Positions 31,584 through 44,578 are shown, counted from the first letter of the stretch. The stretch is 64,000 nt of DNA from Symbiodinium natans (GCA_905221605.1 CAJNDS010002167.1:62001-126000); one strand, 5' to 3'. Notes: a model not told the origin generated them from the sequence alone. Translations and numbers: made by a program.

Positions 31584-33968
31584 GTGCTTCTCGCCTTCAT
31601 TGTGCGGGCTATGTGTCAGCACGTATTCTGTGCCAGAACCATTGAAGGCTTCGCTGTGGGTCGGTCTGGCGCCATTGCCGTCGGCTGCCAGCGTGGCAGC
31701 GTTTTATGTTGCGGCTTGGTTGGAGTATCCGTGTTTGTTGTTTCCTTTCGCTGCTCGCCACTGATCTCCGCTCAACAACTAACCAGCTTACCATCCCCGC
31801 CTCTCAATGACCACCTCACAGACTACCGTCGCCGCCGACTTCCCCTCTGCTTGCTCTGCTTGCTCTGCTTATCTCTGCTTGCTCTGCGTGTCTTCTCTGA
31901 GGTGGTGCCTGGCATGGCTGGCATTCCTTCAACTCGCAGACTCTGGAAGGCTGATTTCCAAGCATGTTCACCATCGTCATTTATAGAATGAGGATTGTAG
32001 GGGCGGGGTTGGTCGAGTACTTGGAAATAGTTTTTGCGTCAGCTGAGTACTCCGCGCGGCAGGAAGATGCAGAACGTATCATATGCCAGATGGGCAGTGT
32101 GGGGGCTGCGGGGGTGTTGATGTGAGGTCACCCCGTATGCATGCTGATGGCTGGTGCCAGGTCAGGCGGTCCGCCAGGTTTCGCAGTGACGGGAGTGGCA
32201 AGTTCGGTCAAGGCAAGATGTGTGCAAGAGTTGCTGTTGAGTGAACTTTGTGATTCCTTGATGTTTCACCTGTTGGGTGCATCCAATGCCTCGCCGCACT
32301 GCGCAGAGCAGCGCCACATTTTTATCAGGGCATCTGAAATATTCATGGACGCGCTGCAGGGGTCGCAGCCTAAACGCACCCCATCTGGTAAAGCCTCTTT
32401 CACGTGGCGAAAAAGTATCATTTGGCGCACGTTGCGTTGCAGAATTTAAGATGGAATGGGATTGATGGAGGCTCTAGAGCCCCAGAACTCCATCCACACC
32501 CGAAAGCCTTCGGGTTGATTTGGCCAGTTTTTGAATTGTTTGAACTTTTACGAGTGGTTTCAGCCTTGGTTGGCTTTCACTTCACCCATTGCAAGCCCTG
32601 TCCAAGTGGCCCTCCATACTCCCGCGTGGGGGGTAGTTTGGGGTGCACCAAAGAAGTTTTCCCGTTGCTGTTGCATCTGTTCCATCCACGCCTGTCACGT
32701 GTTTTCTTGTGATGGAAAGAGAGAGCATCCTCGGGGCAGGACTGCAATCTCTGCGGGTACAGCTTGGTCTCAATGTTGACGGAATTGTTCTGACGACAAA
32801 CTGCTGAATATTCACCCCTTTGGCCCAATGTCATGTCCGCCTCTTTTCGTATGTAGTTCACAGTATCACAGACCAGGCTCATTTAAACAGCCTTTTCATA
32901 CCATTTCTTGCTGATCGGTGAATTTACGAGCCTTTTGATTGTGCCTGGCGAAGAAGAGCTGTCTACACATTGTGGCAGGCCAGTGGCCCCGAGTCTGCCA
33001 TGTTGCTGGGGCAAAGTGTGACCGCAACTGGTCGAACACAGGATTGCAGGTTGTGGCTGTCTACCTGACACCCCAGTTTGTGTCGAGTCCACACGAGCTC
33101 TTGAATTGCTTATCCAGTCATGTGCACTAAGGAGCAGCCGCAAACATCGTCCTACATGCAAAATACAAAGGGTCATGAGGAGGAGTGCATCATAAAGCTT
33201 GTGAAGCCTCAGTTTGTATTGTTGTGCTTGCCGAGAAAACATGAAGACAAATTCGGGCATCCTTCAGTTCAGAGAGCCAGAGGTGGACAGCCTACACAGC
33301 CACACGTCCACATTCAAACGTTAGGCGTTTTCCTGAAAGGTAATTTCTGCACTGTTTCTGCATTGGCCGGAGGTTGCTGTGGGGAAAGCGTGTGCGAGCT
33401 AGCCGAGCATCGTAACATGAGTCCCAGGTGCAGCATGTATCACTGGAGGCCCAGCCTGCGGAGTCTCAAAGTTCTCGAGCCTCCGCATTTTCAGGGCGCG
33501 AAATTCCACAAGCAGCGCAGCTGGTCGGTCAACCGCACCTCCTGACTTCGGTTCAGTTATCTTCGAACAGGGCAGGACCATTTGCCACATAACATTCTTG
33601 GTTTCACTATGCCCCGATGCGTTTGATGTTCAACATGTCTTCGCATTGATCCACATGATGTGCAGTCGAGACCAACAGGGTCGGAGCATGGTTTGGCAAC
33701 CAGCAATGAACACTTTTGAGCGAACTCGCGCGAACTTTGCACAAGTATGTGGGGGCCTCACAGAACGCCGGGAACCCTTGAGAAATAGCAGCGAGCTTCA
33801 CCTCTGGTAAGTCAAAACCACGAAAAGCCAATCACACAGATGGGAAGATGCGAAGGTTGCATAAGTACGTTCCTGTGCAAGTCTTACGGACATGCCCGTA
33901 ATCCCCGAGGTTCACCTATGGTAATGCCCCATGCAAAACAACCCTGCACTCCTGGAATGTCCATTTCA
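31584..33968. other. Unassigned sequence after the MYND exons
   Basis: No recognised domain. Contains a CTCTGCTTG 9-bp repeat at 31845-31890. Further MYND-gene exons are expected here but could not be chained. Confidence 0.4.
31845..31890. repeat. 9-bp tandem repeat (CTCTGCTTG)
   Basis: About five units with one TTATCTCTG variant. Confidence 0.85.
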
Positions 33969-34032
33969 GAGGACGAGGAGGACGAGGAGGACGACGAGGA
34001 GGATGATGAGGACGATGAGGAGGATGACGAGG
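33969..34032 (+). repeat. (GAGGAC)n / GATGAG acidic-codon tract
   Basis: Purine-rich trinucleotide tract that encodes Asp/Glu in one frame and Ser on the minus strand; similar to 17738 and 35008. No splice context supports translation here. Confidence 0.85.
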
Positions 34033-34089
34033 CCCCGTTTTTCTTTATTTGTTTATCAACATGTACCTCTTCCATTTGCCTTCAATTCT

Positions 34090-34138
34090 TTGTGTGTGAG
34101 TGTGTGTGCGTGCGTGCGTGCTCTCTCTCTCTCTCTCG
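34090..34138. repeat. (GT)n-(GCGT)n-(CT)n compound microsatellite
   Basis: TGTGTGTGAG, then TGCGTGCGTG, then CTCTCTCTCTC in a continuous block. Confidence 0.95.
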
Positions 34139-34164
34139 CATTCTCGCCTGTTTTGATTAATTCC

Positions 34165-34202
34165 CCACCCTCGATGTGGGGTTGTTAGATTTTAAACTCA
34201 AC
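34165..34202. repeat. Dispersed 38-bp repeat, copy B
   Basis: CCCCACCCTCGATGTGGGG then TTGTTAGATTTTAAACTCAA; partner of 29404-29441, and here it immediately precedes the 34256 minisatellite. Confidence 0.6.
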
Positions 34203-34255
34203 TCTTCTCCTCGCTCGGAACTCTTCTCCTCGCCCGGTCTACTAACCGCTCATCC

Positions 34256-34596
34256 CTGGAGTGCCCAACCCCAACTGTCCTTGGAACGCCCAACTTTCGA
34301 GTGTCCGTGCCCAACCCCAGAGTCTCCCTGGAGTGCTTAATCCGAGAGTCTCCCTGGAGTGCCCAACCCCAGAGTGTCCCGCTGAAGTGCCCACCCTGGA
34401 GTGCCCAACCCCGGGGTCTGCCTGAAGTGCCCAAGGCCACAGTGTCCCAGCGTCTCCCTGTGCCCAACCCCAGAGTCTCCCTGGAGCCCTCCCCAGAGTG
34501 TGCCCAACTCCAGAGGCTCGCCCAATGCCAGAGTGTCCCCGGAGTGCCCAGCCCCAGAGTGTCCCTAGAGTGCCCAACCCTAGAGTATCTCTACCA
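34256..34596. repeat. About 26-bp degenerate minisatellite
   Basis: Repeats of GAGTGCCCAACCCCAGAGT followed by STCCCTG with many length variants, about 12-13 copies. Frames in both strands are open because stops are rare in the unit; a minus-strand frame of 156 codons over this stretch is repeat-derived. Confidence 0.9.
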
Positions 34597-35007
34597 AGAG
34601 AGGGTGGGCATGTTCGAAGAAAAATAAGTGTTTCCCTCCCTGGCTCTGTTCCTCTTCCTGCTTGAGCGCCGTCCCGCACACAAATGCTTGAGGCGTATTG
34701 TTTGTGACGCACTTGTGTCTGAGTCGCCGTGTCTCACCACAGGTAGGCTTTGGCTTATCGGTGGATGTTTCGGCTAGCACTGCGGGGTAGATCTCTGCTG
34801 TTTGGGAAAGCTTGGCATGGCTAGCACGCAAGGGGCGCTTACTCTGTGTTACCGTTACCCTTTGTCTCTCTCCCTTCCTGCCTTGCCCGCCGTCCTCCAT
34901 GCGGCTCTCCCAGCACTTGCAGGTTACGAGTGGCCGCTAGGATTGAACGGACGTCTTGCAGCAAGTGCTGTTCAATTGAATGTGAGAAAGCTTTTGCATG
35001 CTCAAAG

Positions 35008-35045
35008 GATGATGATGACGACGACGAGGATGAAGACGAAGAAGG
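35008..35045 (+). repeat. (GATGAC)n acidic-codon tract
   Basis: GATGATGATGACGACGACG run; in one frame it extends an acidic reading (CSKDDDDDDEDEDEEG) that stays open to 35139, so it may be part of an exon. Confidence 0.7.
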
Positions 35046-35156
35046 ATCGGGTGAAGAAGGACAACAGGACCGATTCAAAAGCTACCCTAATGTGGCCACG
35101 TCGTTCGACGTATTCAGGCCGTGTACTCAACATCTGTGAACGATGGGAGGTTCGCT

Positions 35157-35229
35157 ATTCATTTCATTTTCATTTCATTTTCATTTCATTTCATTTCGTT
35201 TCATTTCGTTTCATTTCATTTCATTTCAT
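35157..35229. repeat. (TTTCA)n pentanucleotide repeat
   Basis: TTTCATTTCATTTTCA words with TTTCG variants; reads as Phe-His-Phe-Ile strings in all frames and is not coding. Confidence 0.95.
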
Positions 35230-38200
35230 CAGCAAGGGAATCACAAAGCTTGGACACGCAACGTGATGCATCCTTGTGCTTGTCGAGAACAGAGTCCTCA
35301 GACTGACAGCCGAGACCAACTTCACGAAGACGCTTCATGCGCTATGTGAGAAACACAGCTTCGGAAGCAGAGCAAGTTCAAACGAACGGCTACTTTCTGC
35401 AATGCCCCGATGACGCAACTCTGAAGCCATTAAGCTTAAATGTCGTCGATCGGGGGACAAGCTTAAGCTCTAAGCAGCCTTTCGAAACCGGACTTAGGGG
35501 AAAAGTCCTTTTCAACAGTCCTTTTCCAGCACTTTGCTTAACTTGTTTGTCGCAAGGCTTGTTTTCGCAGGAAATCCATTGTCGAGTTGGAAGATGAATC
35601 ATTCCAGTTCCGTGAGTCGGAACTCCATCACTGCCACCGGTTGTTCGACATGGCTTGGTTGTAAGCAAAAGACCCTGCAAGAGGAGCAAACCAGGATTTA
35701 AACCCAACCATCAGCATGCGGTAATTCCAGCCGGAAGCATGCGTAAGCACGCTCAAGTCCTTGACTTCACTTTGAACATCCTTGTCATGCACAGACAGAG
35801 TTTTGAACCCGACAAATATGCAGTAGGCAATCCTACTGTCCAGGGCGCACTCGTGCAATCCTTTTAGGTCAGAGGTAAAGGATGGTAGCCACAGAGGGCA
35901 GCCACAAACGCTGACATGAGGACGATGTAGACCACAAACAAGTGTGGCACAGCAACTAAACAGACCACAACACGATACAACACGTTTGGTCTGCTTTCAA
36001 GAACTTGGAGGTACGCCATGCAGACTTTGCAACTGTGTTCGCGTAGCCCTCGCTTCAGGAGAAGCTGAAGGTGCAAGACCTTGACGAAGTACAGCGAGGT
36101 GTTTGGAAAGGTAGTGACGCAGTCTCCGGTGAGACTGGAGTGACTGGACAGGCCGACACGTCCTGACGCATGTCTTTTGATGGGCTGTCAAGTGCTTCTA
36201 GAGTACCGACATCCACAGGATCCACGGGCCGCATGATCACAGCAACATCGCAACATCATGGAGGGCTGAGCTGCGTTTGGGGAAGTTTGTTGGAGTAGCG
36301 CATTCGTCTTTATGTGTCAGACTTCTGTATTTCGCTTGGGGATCACGTATAAAAGGTGTTTAGACATGTCTGTTTGGACTCTACCTCCCGATTGTCTGAT
36401 TGTCAACACGCTTTCAGACTGCAACATAAGTAACATAAGCAGAAGCGGAAAGAAGGACGAGCTCCAACCAGCAAGAAACCGAATCAGAAGTCCATTGTTG
36501 CATCTTGGGGTTCCCTATGGAAGCAACAGGCGGAAGAAGCGCACGAACCAGGACAAGCCCATCGCATCCCAAGCGGAGACCCGTCAACAAACAACACAAT
36601 CAAGCAACATGTAGGCATCACCCAAAACAAACACAAAACAGAGGTCCCTTTTAAATGATAGTAACACGCAAGGAAGGAAAGTAGAAGGATCTTTGTAAAT
36701 GCCTTGAACCCCCCTCCCATCATCATGGGCAAAAACCGGCAAAGACTCTTCTGATTCTTTGCCAACCGACTGTCAAGCCCGACAAAGAACAGCTTCGCTT
36801 CCCCGCCTCCCCCGTCACTGGTCTAGGGGAGGCTGAATGTTACATGTAAAGCCGGGCGGACATGTGAATAGTGCTTTCGCCAGTGCTATCTTCGAGGGAG
36901 AATGGAAGGCTCCGGGAAGGTTCCGTCATCGCCTTCGAAATTGGCCATGTGCCTCGTCGGACACAACGCGCTGCATATTGAGGAACGTGGGGTGCGCGCA
37001 ATGGGCTCAATGCTCACCGACCATTTGCCAGGAAGAGGCCGTGCCAGTGTTCGCACCAGAGGCGCGGACGCATGAATTGCCGAAGGCATGCCACGAAGTT
37101 CCGTTTGTGCAGGCTGGGCCCTGCGTCAAGGCCACGAACTCCTCAACGGACGTGCGGACCTCGTCTATCCATCCCACTCACCTCCCCGATCATCCCTCTG
37201 CATTGAAGTTTGCACGAGCGTTTCCGACATACTTCAATGAGCATCTCTGCAGTGCGCGGCTTGGGGGCTTAAGTGGAACTTCGGCTTGGGGGGTTGCAAG
37301 GTCAAGAGCTTAGGGCTGCTGGCTCGTTCTCCTTGTAGTTGATTTGCTTCAACTTCCCCCTGCTTGGCTTCCGAATGCCTGCGATCATGATTTGTACGCT
37401 GCCGTGCTTGGCAACGGGCATTTGCCCCTTTTCACCTGCGGTTTGATGTTTGCTGAATCTCCTGCAGGCTCTTGCTTCCGCGTGATATCCTGTAGTGTCC
37501 TCATTTACCAATCTTCCGCGTGGTCTGCTCTGCATCGACCCAACATCGCACGTGCCGTCCCTGCTTTCCAGCTAGCAAGAGCTGGTGCGCCGAGAACTCG
37601 AGAGGTTCAGGGCTATGTCTGGCAAGAGTTCGAGTAGTGACTCCGAAGATGCCCGTTAGCCTAACGCTACATGGGTCCTGTCATGGTCAAGTGGGATCAG
37701 ATCTACCTGGCACGCTTGAGTTCTTGGGTACAAATCCCTGATGAACAAACGGAGCGACCTGACGACCAATGTGAGAACAAACAGGTCAGTGGAGAGAAGC
37801 GAAAACGTCTTGCGTGGGCGAAGCAATGATTTGCCGCCCTGAGGTTTGCTGCAGCACGGCGGTGGCACGGATACAGCGCACTTCTCGGTTCAGGACAACA
37901 GCGGCTAGAGAGATGCAGGTCAGCATGACCCCCCCCCGGGACCTTGTAGAAGTTGCTTTGAAAGTGCATGGTTGCTTCGGGATGGTGACTGAGTACTGTG
38001 TGGATGTCGTCGCCCAGTGTGTGTCTGACTTGAAAATAAGAAGAAGCGGTGCTCGAGCATCAGTAACAAAAAGGGTAATAGATGATTGTTGTTTCTACGA
38101 CCCTGCAAGTCTTTTCGGAAACCCTGCTAGGAGTGCGTACTTGCAGTCTCCGAGAGACCCATCGAACATTCAGAGCTGGTGGTCGCAGCTGGCACCATCT

Positions 38201-38992
38201 ACGGCCAGGCGCATCGCTGTCAACCCACAGCCTCTGCTGTGCTCCCTTTTGAGGCCTTGTGTCCACAGTGCAACAGCCTTGCCCCCACAGGCATAAGCTT
38301 TCACTTGTCTGGTGCTTCGCTGCACGCTACCGGCACAGCAGGTAGGTAAGTCTTGTTTCGGATTCCTAGAACTTCCAGCCCGTGGCTTTATCCAAATTTT
38401 TGACGCCCCCTTGAGAAACGAGGCCCCAAACAGTTCCCAAAGGGGGCCCGAAAGTGCTGCTGGACTGTTGTACCATGACTTGCTGTAGCTTGTGCATGTT
38501 GAGTCCCCCTTGCACGGCGCCAGACGCCTTTGCAAACGACTCACATGTGATTGCAAGAAGCAGGTGGTACGCCCAGCGGGCTGCAGATGAGGCAGCCGGT
38601 CAAAGGTGGAATGGCATCGCCGTACTGGTTGTTGGACAGGCGACAGCATGTTTGAATGCCCACGTGGGGTGTTTACGTTCAAGAGTCAGAAACGAAGAGC
38701 AGTGCGGCCGTCTTGCAGTAGCAGTCGCAGTAGGGGTAGGAGGAGTAGGAGGAGGAGGCGGAGGAGGAGGAGTAGTAGCAGCTACGTGCGTACGTGGCTC
38801 TTCAAGACCAGGGCCTCGCACGATCGAGAACCCCGAAGTCCGTGGCTTCAAGCCCCTGAGTGTTCTTCATTCCTGTCGGAGACGCATTCTTGTTCGCAAG
38901 ACAATCAATCCCGATTACTCCTCAAAAGGCTAGAGGGGTACAAACACCTCACTCATGGAACCAGTCGGATGCCTTGGCCTGCCATCGCACAG
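35230..38992. other. Long unassigned stretch
   Basis: No domain recognised in either strand. A (GGAGGA)n run is at 38731-38776. Several short AG|G-bounded helical readings exist but none chain by phase. One exon-like stretch is near 35576-35613 (RKSIVELEDESFQFR before GTGAG). Confidence 0.4.
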
Positions 38993-39097
38993 GTTCGTGC
39001 TGGTACTGAAGAGCGGGTCACCCGCAACATTCACAAGCATGTCTTTCAGGACTTTGTGTCAAAAGGATGGCACAGAGAGCACAAGCCCACAGACTGA
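38993..39097 (+). CDS. Candidate terminal exon
   Basis: Begins after CGCACAG|GTT and reads VRAGTEERVTRNIHKHVF then QDFVSKGWHREHKPTD to a TGA at 39095. Composition is protein-like and the acceptor is AG|G. No homology is recognised and no upstream partner was chained, so this is tentative. Confidence 0.35.
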   Translation, partial: VRAGTEERVTRNIHKHVFQDFVSKGWHREHKPTD

Positions 39098-42000
39098 GTT
39101 ATCGTTCTCTTAGGAGATGCCAACATCGCGATACCATGTCTTCGCAGTTCTAGAGTTCACTCGGATACCAGGTTCAATACAGTTGTATGTGTTGGGCTTA
39201 CGGCTCCTTTCCGACCACTTTCCATTGCCAAAGCAACAGCAGAATTCCTGAGGAGTGGTTTCACATGGCGAGGGGAAAATCAGCACAATCGGAACTACAG
39301 CAGAGACTTCGCCGACGAGCAGGTCCAGGAAATGTTGTCCACGTATGGAGGCCGAAACTTTTACTGATGCTGGGAACCCTTGGCAGGCCCCCGCTTACCC
39401 CCTGGCAAATTTGGGCCCTCTTTTGGTTTAAGAACCCTTTCAGGCCTTTCTGAGCGGCCCCAAACACGAAGCTTTCAGGCTCGCGAGGCCCGCCTTTTCT
39501 ACGTTCCTGGAATCCCAGGTCCTTGCAGCTTTACGGGGCAGACTTTTTTTCAGACGGCTTGATCGAGTTCTCTCATGGAGTCATGCATCGCAAGACAAAC
39601 TGATGCGACACGGTTCTACACAATATCATCTTTACCCACTCTATCCATTGGCCTCGCGAGCGTTTGGAATCTTGTCAAGAGGCGTAGGTTCTACACAATA
39701 TCAATGCGGACCGATTTAATCGAGGGCTACTGCTACAGTTGCTACAGTTAAGCGGGCTCAAAATTATCCAAAATCGTGCGCAGCATTTTTGCTTAAGCTG
39801 CGTCTCACCAGGGCGTGACACGTGCATCTTCGGAGTGCAAAACTAAGCCACTTCGCGGACACGCAGATTGTGATTGCGCGCAAGTGCCTCGTTCAGGAAG
39901 CTCCATTCTTGAAGCGTTAGACTCGGAGGCTCCAGGCTTCAGGAGCTTCAGCGAAGCTCAAAGCTCGAGTTTTCAGTTGCAAAAAAGCTTTACCTTCCTT
40001 TGCGAAATTCGATGACCGAGATGCGAAGTTCACAGTTCCGGATCGTTCCTGAGCTGTTGTCGACCCTCACACATATGCCCCAAAACGTTAAACCTCTGGC
40101 TACAGGTTTGGACCAGTGGACCTCCATTCAACCAACAGGGGTCTATTTGGGCTCCTCGTTGAAGGCAGAGTGAAAGAAGAGACCAAGAACATAAGAATAG
40201 AAAAGTGAGAGTTGCTTGAATGAAGGATTGAGATAGGGCGAGAGCAGAAAGTGCAGTGTAAAGGGCCCAGGAACGAGCTTCTGGATCGAGCAAGCCACAA
40301 CAGCAGCTAGGTAGCCTCCGCAGACGAGAGAAGGGGCTTACCAGGGTCTGGGGGCTTAGGCATTGAGTGTTTCTTCTAGGTGGCGAGGTTTACTGCTTGT
40401 TACTATGCAAACTAGTACCGCGACAGCCCGTGTGCTCGGCCGTACGTACCGGCACGTGGGGATTTCCCCCCAACCCGGTGGAGAAGAAGAAGGAGAAGGA
40501 AGGAGACGTAGAAGGAGAAGAAGCAGGAGAAGAAGAAGGAGAAGAAGAAGGAGAAGAAGAAGGAGAAGAAGAAGGAGAAGAAGAAGGAGAAGAAGAAGGA
40601 TAAGAAGAAGGAGAAGAAGAAGGAGAAGAAGAATAAGAACAATGTGAAGGCAACTACACCTTGGCGGAGTGGACACGTGATGATGTGGAACGTGAGCAGT
40701 ACGTGTACGCAGAATGTTCCAACCAAGCAAAAGCAGGCTGCTTGGACATGCTTGGACCACCTAAAATACCACAGGTTGTCCTTCTATTCATGACGTCCTT
40801 CTCTCTGCCCCTCCGGTCGAGAAAGAGACTCTGCAAGTCAGGCCAGGGCCTGACCCAGCAGTACTTGAAATTTGCGCGGGCACTGGAGCTGATGAGCAAG
40901 AAGGAAGAGGAAGATGGCCAGCGATTTGCCTTGGTGGTGAGGACACGCGACTCTTAGGGTGAGCGCGGTTTGTATTTGACATATTCTGAGAATTCCATCG
41001 ACGAAGTAAAAGAAAGAGTAATTCAAGATTGCCCCCAAAAGCCATGTCGAGCCTCAGCTTTCAGAAGCTTTCACCCAGCCTTTCGGTGCGAGGATTCGAC
41101 CTGACATAATGTACGTTGGCAGCGCGGGCTCTGCTCTGAGATACCGCTGCTTGGCGCGCAGTCCTCACTGAGTGCTGTGGGCTTCTCATGTTTCCCTATC
41201 CCAGCTTCCACACGACATGCGTTTCTCTGCTGTTTCGGTCACGTCACGAGGCATGCATACTTGCACGTGCCTCATTGCAGGCCTTGCAGAAGCCATGTCC
41301 CCTGTCAACTCCACAATCCCGTTCGCGCATGAGGCTTAGTTGTCGATGCTTTGTTCATCCGAGCATCTTCTGCAGGCCACGCAGCCACCATATGAATTCA
41401 TTTCAGCTAGGCACAACAAAAGCCTTTCCTGTCAGCTCTTTGAAGGTGTGGCTCAATTGGCGGCGGTGGTGGTGATGCTTTTCTGATGATGGACAGGGCT
41501 GCAGCGACTGCTCTTGGCAATGTCTGGCGATCGCTTCGTGGCTGCCGCGTCGAGAATGTGGACGTTCCTCAGATGTCATGGAGATGTACCGCACTTCGGA
41601 CACCAGTGACATCCGAATAGTGTGGATGACGCAACATGACATATCACAATATCACGATCGCAGAGTCGGGGGCCGCAGAGCCAGATGTGTTGTGCGTAAC
41701 AGGTTCCAGTTGCATGTGACTGTTTCTGTTGCTCTAGATTGCTGGAAGGCAGCCGCAGATAAGCATGATGCCAATGGTGCTGAGGAATGTGTGTCGTGGC
41801 CAGCCATTCTCGGAGCTTGCTTGGCTCGCCCGGGTCCGCAACACTTGCGACATTACGTCAAAGAGCAGTGTGAGCAGCTTGTTCAGAAGAAACATTGCGA
41901 CGCTCTTCGAGGTCGCATAAACTATGTTGACACAGCACAGCTCAGGCATGGGTGGGTTCCGGTGTTTCTGCGACATGGGGTTCCGTGCCTCGTTTGCATC

Positions 42001-42860
42001 TGATCATGTGAGAGCAGGGTCTGCTGTGTGACACAACAATGCAAACTGCATGACTTGTATGGAACTGCATGACATGCCAATTCATGCCACTGCAAGTTGC
42101 GCCTGTGACTCGCGTTGGCTCAGGAACACCGACTGTGGTGTTAGCGGCGTCTTTGCGGAACCTCCCCACAGGTGATTTTGCCATCGCGTTGGTCCTGGGC
42201 GATGCTGGGTGACGGTGGATGTCAGCGTGCCCGCCGAGTTCACGGATCCAACGACCAAGTCCTGAAGACCCGGAGACGGGGACGACTCCGAGGGCTCCGT
42301 TGTCAACCCGGCGTTGATCTGGTGATGATGTTCAAAGGATGAACATGGACGAACAGCCTGTCGCCGTGGCGACAGTCTAAGACGGGCAGCAACTCAAGCT
42401 GTCAAACGCTTTGGCGAAGCCCTCGGGAGTGAGGTGGTGTGACCAGGATCGCTTTCGAGGGGCATGCGGAAAGACAAACTGTGCCTTGAACTGAAAGTGC
42501 CGTTGCTCAACTCACGAGGTGCACTGCTCACCCTGGCAAGTGAGAGCTGCTCATATGCATCTCCGTTAGACGGAAAACCTAAGAGGCCCTCTTTGTGTCG
42601 TATTGCCGTTGCTTCTCGAGCAGTGTTCTCTCTCTGCTCCGCGTCCCAACAAGGTCTCCACATAGCCGCAACGTCTCTACATAGCCACAGAACGCAGCTT
42701 CACAACCATCCTGTGACTCCCAGATAGCCGCAGCGCATGCTGCCACCACCTGACAAGATGAAGATGAATGTGTCTGAGGCAGGGTCACCATCTCGATGCA
42801 AGGCTTCCTGTTGCGTTCGCATGAGCGGTGCTGGTATGTGTGCATGAGTTGCCTCAGATC
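39098..42860. other. Mostly unassigned sequence with microsatellite and one candidate exon pair
   Basis: No recognised domain. A possible exon is 40650-40698 (after GTGAAG|GC, reading NYTLAEWTRDDVERE, GT donor at 40699). Another, near 40846-40915, reads GLTQQYLKFARALELMSKK. They are helical and follow the splice grammar, but I could not prove the join. Confidence 0.4.
40478..40640 (+). repeat. (GAAGAAGGA)n purine repeat
   Basis: Roughly 160 bp of GAAGAAGAAGGA units, 12 bp each, just upstream of the candidate exon at 40650. All three + frames are open; long Glu/Gly or Arg strings are composition artefacts. Confidence 0.9.
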
Positions 42861-44224
42861 ATGCTGGCAGCGGCCAAGGCGGTTCAGTCGCGGCGAACCT
42901 GCCGGGCTTTTGAGCGACGCCCTGTGTCCAAAGAAACAGTTGAGGAGCTGCTGTCGCTAGCATCGCGCGCTCCGTCTGGAGGCAATACACAGCCGTGGCA
43001 CATATATGCTTCTTGGCTTGAACGGCAAGTGCACGCAGAAGCCACCAAAACTTGCATCAGAGAGAGGGACCAATTCCATCAGCAGACGGTAGATCGCATG
43101 TCCTTGCACCGCATTAGGACCTCGATGTGGTAGTGGTTATGCGTTCTGTGTTCCAGACTACGGAAATGTGCGGAAAGGATACGCCAACAAACATGGGACG
43201 TGGGAGAAGTTTTGCGCAGTGTGCTGCCGATTCTATACGGCGACCTTCTGAACTGAACCTGCTGTATCCTGCTTGCCGCAGGTCGTGGCGGGCTTGCAGC
43301 TGCAAGCATTGACAGATGCGGCGTTTGCGCACCTTCGCGGCGCCGGTGGTAAAATTACAATGGATCAGGAGTACGCTACCTACCCTCGCAAAGTTGACAT
43401 GCCTGTTGACATGCATAAGGCCAGATGTGAAAGCATATGCTAAGCTGACATGCCGCACTTGCAGTTTCTTCTGCCCTTTGAAGCAACCTTCGGCAGGCAT
43501 ACATGAGACGGCGTGTGCAGGTGGCCCAGAACATGTGGAAGTTGATGGGTGTAACCAGGGATGATGCAGCGGGCCGTGTTCGAGCGCTGATGGAGAACTA
43601 TCGCTTCTGGGGTGCTCCAGTGGGCATGATCGTCACTGTCGATCGCTCCCTCCACGCATTCCTTGGGCTCATGAGTTTTCACATAACACTTTGAAAAGGC
43701 TTCAAGAGCTCTTACTTCGACCAAGGCTGTTGCGACAGGAATGCTTGGGGACATGCTGGCCTGCTCCTCCAGACCATCGCCTTGCTGGCTGTAGAGCGGG
43801 GTCTTGCAACGGTGGCGCAGCAGCACCCTGCCCCATCAATCGTTCCATTGTTGGCGTTGGCCCCGTTTAGCCCAAAGTCCTCGTTTGCAAATGTTTGCGA
43901 GCTTTACACCTGTGCACTCCTGACATGTCAGGCGATGCTTGAAGCCTGGGGAAATCTTGGCAATTGTGTGTATGATGTGCTCAGCATTCCTTTCCAGAAA
44001 GAGGTGGTGTGGTTGCGAGCTCAGCTGTGGCAGATTGTAGCAGTAGCAGCTACTCAGCTGTAGGATGGGTTGCAGCCGCGCCGCAGTAGTTCAGGTGCGG
44101 GGTAGCCCTGGGCTACCCGGACCGTTCTGCGAACCTGAGCAACGTACCAACGGATCGATTAAGCGTGCCCGAGTTTTGCCAGTTCCAGGGCTTCGTCGCT
44201 GGCCTTAAATTTAGCGGAATTTAG
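42861..44224 (+). CDS. Nitroreductase-family (FMN-dependent) oxidoreductase, 241 aa
   Basis: Flavin enzyme family that reduces nitro compounds, quinones or enones with NAD(P)H; the natural substrate cannot be told. Six exons: 42861-43007, 43282-43404, 43497-43666, 43739-43811, 43932-44014, 44095-44224 (stop TAG). Family landmarks in order: SRRTCRAF, RAPSGGNTQPWHIY (FMN-binding N-terminal motif), EYATYPRKVDMP, YRFWGAPVGMIVTVDR, HAGLLLQTIALLAVERGL, WGNLGNCVYDVLSIP, CGVALGYPD, and the FCQFQGF tail. Length and order fit the family, with no missing core segment. Donors: GC 43008, GT 43405, GC 43667, GT 43812, GC 44015 (an alternative GT at 44010 gives a product shorter by two residues). All acceptors are AG|G. 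No targeting peptide is evident, but a further 5' exon is possible since ATG 42861 follows TGCCTCAG. An ankyrin gene starts 354 bp downstream on the same strand. Confidence 0.92.
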
Positions 44225-44578
44225 CGGTGGCATTCGACAGCAGTGCGTCTGAGGAGCCGCAGGAAAGCCACACGTTGCTAAGGTCAGCGCAAAACTGTGA
44301 GCACTGCGAGAAAACTGCGAGAGAAGCCACTCGAGCAGTCCTTGCACTGTGTGCACCATGTTGCGCCGGATGTCCGACGCCCTGCAGATGTGTGCCCTGA
44401 AATCGTCTCGGTGCAACCAGAACTCTTGAGTCTTTGATCTTTCGCAGTTCTCATTGATTCTTCACGTAGACTTGACATCAACATGCCGCAGTCATGTCGT
44501 CGAGCATTTGCTAGGCTTATTGCATAGCGGAGGCCTTTCCCGAAAACAGCCTTGTGCCCGGGCGCGCTGCATGGGGCC

